Of a stretch of 9,259 bases of DNA, positions 7,203 through 9,259 are shown piece after piece. The notes below the pieces were generated by a model. The model was not told where the DNA came from. It ran no database searches and saw only the letters and a list, made by a program, of their open reading frames with translations. Within the stretch, counting starts at the first letter, position 1. The number at the start of each line of letters is the position of its first letter. The stretch covers positions 7,390-16,648 of the forward strand of contig JAUNCV010000025.1 of assembly GCA_030526445.1 (NCBI GenBank), read 5' to 3'. The stretch is from Bacteroidales bacterium (GTDB taxonomy: Bacteria > Bacteroidota > Bacteroidia > Bacteroidales > UBA3663). The position numbers and the translations under genes are program-made.

Positions 7203-7541
7203 ATGAAAATTTTCAAGTATTTACCCGTTTTTATGACCGTTGCGGTTGCTTTATCCTCATGTTTCAAGCCTGAGGAGCCCAACAGCGAGTGCGATATCCT
7301 CTCGGTATCGGTCCATGTAGATAACCCAAAGGCTGTGTTTTTCCAGGAGACAGATACCCTCATCGAGCCTTCGAGCAGCTCTACATACATCGAGTTCAAT
7401 GTGCGAAACAAATCGTCTATCGGGAAAATGTCGCCTGTTTTCACCCTCACTCCAGGTGCTACTATCTACCCAGAAAATGGCAGTGAGCAGGACTTTTCAG
7501 AGGGTCCGGTATACTATACTGTCACCTCTGAAGACCAGTAA
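7203..7541 (+). CDS. N-terminal half: lipoprotein signal plus Ig-like domain (112 aa)
   Basis: This is the piece that would be translated as the sequence stands. Residues 1-20 are a lipoprotein signal peptide: MKIFKYL n-region, hydrophobic core, and ALSSC lipobox with Cys20. The mature part is FKPEEPNSECDILSVSVHV and onward, with acidic residues near the anchor as in many Bacteroidota surface lipoproteins. Residues ~30-112 look like a beta-sandwich, Ig-like domain of the type that precedes PCMD domains (alternating hydrophobic strands, an SSTYIEFNV strand, the FTLTPGATIYP motif). The stop removes the last strand (YTVSFES), so this piece alone may not fold stably. Confidence 0.5.
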   Translation: MKIFKYLPVFMTVAVALSSCFKPEEPNSECDILSVSVHVDNPKAVFFQETDTLIEPSSSSTYIEFNVRNKSSIGKMSPVFTLTPGATIYPENGSEQDFSEGPVYYTVTSEDQ

Positions 7542-7658
7542 TGGCAGCGCCTTTACACGGTTTCGTTCGAGTCGAATGTCTTTATTCCGACCGAAAAACT
7601 CTATTTTGAGTTCGAAAACTACGAGCAGTATGACGATGATGACGCCCCCAAGCAGTAC

Positions 7659-8381
7659 ATGATCTGGCTCGAGACCATTGGCGATAACGAGTGTGAGTAT
7701 TGGCAGAGCGCCAATGCGGGCTTCTCGCTGACCAATCTCTACAAGCCTTACAACACTTTTCCTACCTACCCAATCAAGGGCGATGAGGCGTATAAGGGCA
7801 GCAGTGTGGCCCTCACCACCCGCAGCACCGGAGATTTGGGCGCAATGGCAGGTATGCCTATTGCTGCCGGCAACTTCTTCATTGGCGAATTCGATGGCGA
7901 AGGTGCTATGTTTGATGCCCTTGGATGCACCCGTTTCGGCCGCCCAATCAACAAGAAGCCTGTGCAGGTTTCGGGCATGTATAAGTACAAATCGGGTGGC
8001 GAGAGCATGAAACCAGTCAAGGGCCAGCCTGGAAAGTTTGAAGGCACTGGCAAGAACGACACTGGCGCTATGTATGCGGTCTTCTATCGCAATCACGACG
8101 AGAAGGGCAAAAAGGTTGTTCTCACCGGTCACAACGTCAGAAATAGCGATATGATTGTGGCTAAGGCCAATGTGGGCAATGTGGTGACCGATACCAATGG
8201 CTGGGAGCAGTTTGTGTTCGATTTCGAATATGACCAGAGCAAAACCATCGATGCTAACGTGCTGAAAGACTATGGCTACAGCATTGCAGTGGTCTTCTCT
8301 TCGAGCAGCGAAGGTGAGACATATACCGGTGCCGTGGGCAGCACCCTTTGCATTGACAATGTCAGAATCACTTGTGAGTAA
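7659..8381 (+). CDS. C-terminal half: PCMD domain (240 aa from first ATG after the stop)
   Basis: The coding sequence after the internal stop matches the PCMD ('putative carbohydrate metabolism') domain of Bacteroidota, a predicted beta-sandwich found in secreted lipoproteins. Recognisable features in order are EYWQSANAGF, TYPIKGDEAYKGSSVALTTR, the IAAGNFFIGEF strand, TRFGRPINKKPVQVSGMYKY, YAVFYRNHDEKGK, the GWEQFVFDFEY strand, the SIAVVFSSSSEG strand, and the closing GSTLCIDNVRI. The domain is full length with no further stop or frameshift, so any loss of function is recent or the break is an artefact. The true domain start is about 20-30 codons before this ATG. No start codon near the break supports independent expression. 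Confidence 0.55.
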   Translation: MIWLETIGDNECEYWQSANAGFSLTNLYKPYNTFPTYPIKGDEAYKGSSVALTTRSTGDLGAMAGMPIAAGNFFIGEFDGEGAMFDALGCTRFGRPINKKPVQVSGMYKYKSGGESMKPVKGQPGKFEGTGKNDTGAMYAVFYRNHDEKGKKVVLTGHNVRNSDMIVAKANVGNVVTDTNGWEQFVFDFEYDQSKTIDANVLKDYGYSIAVVFSSSSEGETYTGAVGSTLCIDNVRITCE

Positions 8382-8413
8382 GAAGTAAATAGAAACCGAA
8401 AAAAAGAAAAACA

Positions 8414-9163
8414 ATGAAGAAAAAGATATTTACCCTGCTCGCTTGTATGGCTGTCAGCCTCTCAGTCTGGGCAGAAGATCAGGCCGAACATTTCAACTAT
8501 ATCATCCGTCTTGGTTACAATGTGGGTGGCACTGCACCTATGGGCATGCCTGCCTCAATTCGCGCGCTCAACAGCTTCAAGCCACAGGCTACCTTTGCAC
8601 TGAGCTTTGATGTGCAGCGCGATTTCTGGGGCAAATGGGGCGCATTGGCTGGCCTCCATGTTGAGGATAAGGGCATGAAAATCGATGCTCGTGTGAAGAA
8701 TTATCACATGGCTATCGACCAAAAAGGCAACAAACTTGAGGGCATGTACACCGGTTGCCTTGTCACCGAGTGCTTCCAGTCACTGTACACCCTTCCTGTT
8801 ATGGTGACCTATCGCCCTGGACGCTGGCTCCTGAAGTTCGGTCCTTATGTGTCATATGTCTCTTCGAGCGAGTTCAGCGGTAGCGTTTACGATGGTTATT
8901 TGCGTGTGGGCGACCCAACTGGCGAGAAGGTTGTGATGGGCAAAAAGGGTGAGAATAACCCTACTTTCGACTTCAGCAAGGATATGCGAAACTTCCAGTG
9001 GGGCCTCACTTTGGGTGCCGATTGCCAGTTAAATAAGCGTTGGGGCGTCTATTTTGACCTGAATTGGGGCCTAAGTGGCGCTTTCGAGAGCTCATTTAAG
9101 ACCATTGAGCAGACACTTTATCCTATCTATGGCACCTTGGGTGTGTCGTATAGATTAAAGTAA
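8414..9163 (+). CDS. Outer-membrane beta-barrel protein (PorT/OMP_b-brl-like)
   Basis: Predicted small outer-membrane beta-barrel of 249 residues. Residues 1-20 are a Sec signal peptide (MKKK n-region, hydrophobic core, V-W-A cleavage site before Glu21). The mature protein alternates polar and hydrophobic residues in likely strands separated by Gly/Asp turns: NYIIRLGYNVGG, TFALSFDVQRDF, WGALAGLHVEDKGMKI, LYTLPVMVTYRPG, WLLKFGPYVSYV, FQWGLTLGADCQL, WGVYFDLNWGLSG and the terminal YGTLGVSYRL. This layout (FDVQRDFWGKWGALAGLHVEDKG, LPVMVTY, GPYVSY) resembles the PorT-like outer membrane beta-barrel families of Bacteroidota. It starts 32 nt after the PCMD stop behind an A-rich leader (GAAAAAAAGAAAAAC) typical of Bacteroidota initiation sites, so it is probably co-transcribed with that lipoprotein. 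The specific role is unknown; a transport or anchoring partner of the lipoprotein is a guess. Confidence 0.85.
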   Translation: MKKKIFTLLACMAVSLSVWAEDQAEHFNYIIRLGYNVGGTAPMGMPASIRALNSFKPQATFALSFDVQRDFWGKWGALAGLHVEDKGMKIDARVKNYHMAIDQKGNKLEGMYTGCLVTECFQSLYTLPVMVTYRPGRWLLKFGPYVSYVSSSEFSGSVYDGYLRVGDPTGEKVVMGKKGENNPTFDFSKDMRNFQWGLTLGADCQLNKRWGVYFDLNWGLSGAFESSFKTIEQTLYPIYGTLGVSYRLK

Positions 9164-9186
9164 ACTATTGGTAATCATTGATATAG

Positions 9187-9218
9187 AAAGAGTGTTCCGC
9201 AAGGGGCGCTCTTTTTTT
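9187..9218 (+). terminator. Rho-independent terminator after the OM barrel gene
   Basis: A 12-bp stem pairs AAAGAGTGTTCC (9187-9198) with GGGGCGCTCTTT (9203-9214), using three T-G wobbles. The loop is GCAA, a stable GNRA tetraloop, and the T run continues to 9218. It starts 24 nt after the stop codon and closes the PCMD/barrel unit. Confidence 0.88.
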
Positions 9219-9259
9219 ATGGGGCTTATAAGGCAAAAAAGATAACAAATTAATGCGTT

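Larger units (their letters stand above)
7203..8381 (+). pseudogene. PCMD-domain lipoprotein gene interrupted by an in-frame TAA
   Basis: This is one continuous frame of 392 codon positions, broken only by TAA at 7539-7541 (codon 113). The frame is unchanged on both sides and the sequence reads as one protein across it: YTVTSEDQ, stop, WQRLYTVSFES, the usual end of an Ig-like domain leading into a PCMD domain. A single substitution from AAA, GAA or CAA explains it. The codon is followed by T, a context that favours efficient termination. The next in-frame ATG (7659) is 117 nt on, with no GTG or TTG between, so a reinitiated product would lack the signal peptide. The intact form would be a ~40-kDa outer-membrane or surface lipoprotein, probably glycan-related. 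The start is taken at 7203; an in-frame ATG at 7188 would add MNCYY and has a more A-rich upstream. The promoter at 7105-7136 rules out starts further upstream. A sequencing error remains possible. Confidence 0.8.

Noticed and set aside
7539..7541. Programmed stop-codon readthrough or recoding at the internal TAA
   Set aside because: The stop is UAA followed by U, a strong termination context, with no obvious recoding structure just downstream; other genes here use TAA as their normal stop. A plain nonsense change or sequencing error is simpler.
8438..8446. Lipobox LLAC in the OM barrel signal peptide
   Set aside because: Cys11 comes after only about seven residues of h-region and the hydrophobic stretch continues past it to a good V-W-A cleavage site, so signal peptidase I processing is more likely.
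1..9259. Mobile elements, CRISPR arrays, tRNA/rRNA, toxin-antitoxin or defence genes
   Set aside because: No transposase or integrase motifs, no regularly spaced repeats, no tRNA-like cloverleaf and no defence-family motifs were seen on either strand.

Overview
The window comes from a Bacteroidota chromosome, most likely a Bacteroidales or Prevotella-like gut, rumen or oral anaerobe. The evidence is the Bacteroidota form of PurM (about 390 aa), a YidC with Lys where enterobacteria have Arg, a Xyl3A-type family 3 glycosidase, a PCMD-domain lipoprotein, a PorT-like outer-membrane barrel, and two promoters with the Bacteroidota -7 element TAnnTTTG. All genes are on the + strand.

Layout: the window opens inside yidC (membrane insertase, 5' end missing). 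A 66-nt gap with no terminator follows, then purM (purine biosynthesis), which ends in a strong rho-independent hairpin. Next is an 882-aa GH3 beta-xylosidase-like lipoprotein. Its stop codon shares one base with the start of prfA (peptide chain release factor 1). A short hairpin follows, then a Bacteroidota-type promoter and a small YbjQ-family gene with its own strong terminator. A well-formed promoter (TTTG, 20 nt, TATCTTTG) then drives a two-gene unit: a PCMD lipoprotein gene broken by an in-frame TAA at 7539-7541, and, 32 nt after it, an outer-membrane beta-barrel protein. This unit ends in a GNRA-loop terminator. The last ~40 bases hold nothing recognisable.

Functionally the window mixes housekeeping genes (membrane protein insertion, purine synthesis, translation termination) with cell-envelope and glycan functions (xylosidase, PCMD lipoprotein, OM barrel). 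I see no mobile element, CRISPR array, tRNA, rRNA or defence system, and nothing that looks like an unknown multi-gene machine. The two points most worth checking are the interrupted PCMD gene and the placement of a secreted glycosidase in a one-base overlap directly upstream of prfA.
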